From Leptasterias polaris (Eukaryota > Echinodermata > Asteroidea > Forcipulatida > Asteriidae), in the NCBI GenBank assembly GCA_037783415.1, contig JAZGTN010000089.1, forward strand, positions 4,154,001 to 4,218,000: 64,000 nt of DNA. The letters run 5' to 3'. The notes below the pieces were generated by a model. It ran no database searches and was not told where the DNA came from. It was given only the letters and a program-made list of their open reading frames with translations. The translations under genes and the position numbers were made by a program. Each line of letters begins with the position of its first letter. Positions within the stretch are counted from its first letter, which is position 1. This document shows, piece by piece, positions 63,843-64,000 of the stretch.

Positions 63843-64000
63843 AGGCCCTGTACACTATTGGTAAGATCGAAAAACACAAATGTTCACAGATTCACACATA
63901 ACTTACATGATTTAAAGTAAGTAATGGTAGAAAGGGTTCCTAAAATATTTCTGCCTAAAATGCTATCGTTTCTGAGAAATGAGTAAAACAATAGTTTTTA
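63843..64000. mobile_element. TTAA-family element running off the right edge
   Basis: TTAA at 63839-63842 then AGGCCCTGTACACTATTGGT; nearly identical to 45579 onwards for the whole visible length, including ACATGATTTAAAGTAAGTAA. Confidence 0.8.

Overview
This is a repeat-rich, AT-rich nuclear genomic window from an animal. The genes have short coding exons, GT-AG introns and proteins closest to vertebrate families. Together with dense tRNA-derived SINEs, CR1/L2-like LINE remnants, foldback MITEs and a TTAGGG tract, this suggests an invertebrate deuterostome, most likely an echinoderm and perhaps a sea star. The taxon is inference; nothing in the window names it.

Four protein-coding loci can be supported. 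(1) At the left edge, minus strand, 1031-1169 is one zinc-ribbon exon resembling the N-terminus of RNA polymerase I subunit RPA12 (POLR1H/ZNRD1); the rest lies off the left edge or was not found. (2) MAN1B1, ER mannosyl-oligosaccharide alpha-1,2-mannosidase, minus strand, 28643 down to 10900. Ten exons join in frame to a complete 699-residue protein with all catalytic residues. A YY1/ETS/CRE-like promoter patch lies about 130 bases upstream of its ATG. (3) An ST6GALNAC3/5/6-like sialyltransferase, plus strand, 36846-47250. Five exons (the first, of seven codons, is inferred) give a type II Golgi protein of 428 residues with sialylmotifs L, S, III and VS. (4) PIGK/GPI8, the GPI-transamidase catalytic subunit, minus strand, 63491 down to 53971. 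Seven exons are present; the first ~50 residues lie beyond the right edge.

Layout: 1-1030 minisatellite and a small inverted-repeat element; 1170-10900 repeats without recognised genes; 10900-28643 MAN1B1, its introns packed with SINEs, LINE fragments and MITEs; 28644-36845 intergenic (promoter, TTAGGG tract, SINEs, a 5'-truncated LINE, a perfect palindrome); 36846-47250 sialyltransferase; 47251-53970 convergent intergenic region with foldback elements; 53971-64000 PIGK with nested piggyBac-type insertions.

Three of the four genes act in secretory-pathway glycan or GPI processing: ER mannose trimming, Golgi sialylation and ER GPI attachment. The convergent sialyltransferase-PIGK pair matches, from memory, the human ST6GALNAC5-PIGK arrangement on chromosome 1p31. 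That is the strongest biological observation on the genes. The rest of the window is a dense sample of non-autonomous transposons. Several have target-site duplications readable in the sequence: an 869-bp hAT-like element (8 bp), a 565-bp Mutator-like foldback (9 bp), two piggyBac-like elements (TTAA), one keeping a transposase N-terminal stub, and a large family of TTAA-flanked palindromes. I found no clearly new coding system; the novelty candidates are in the repeats.
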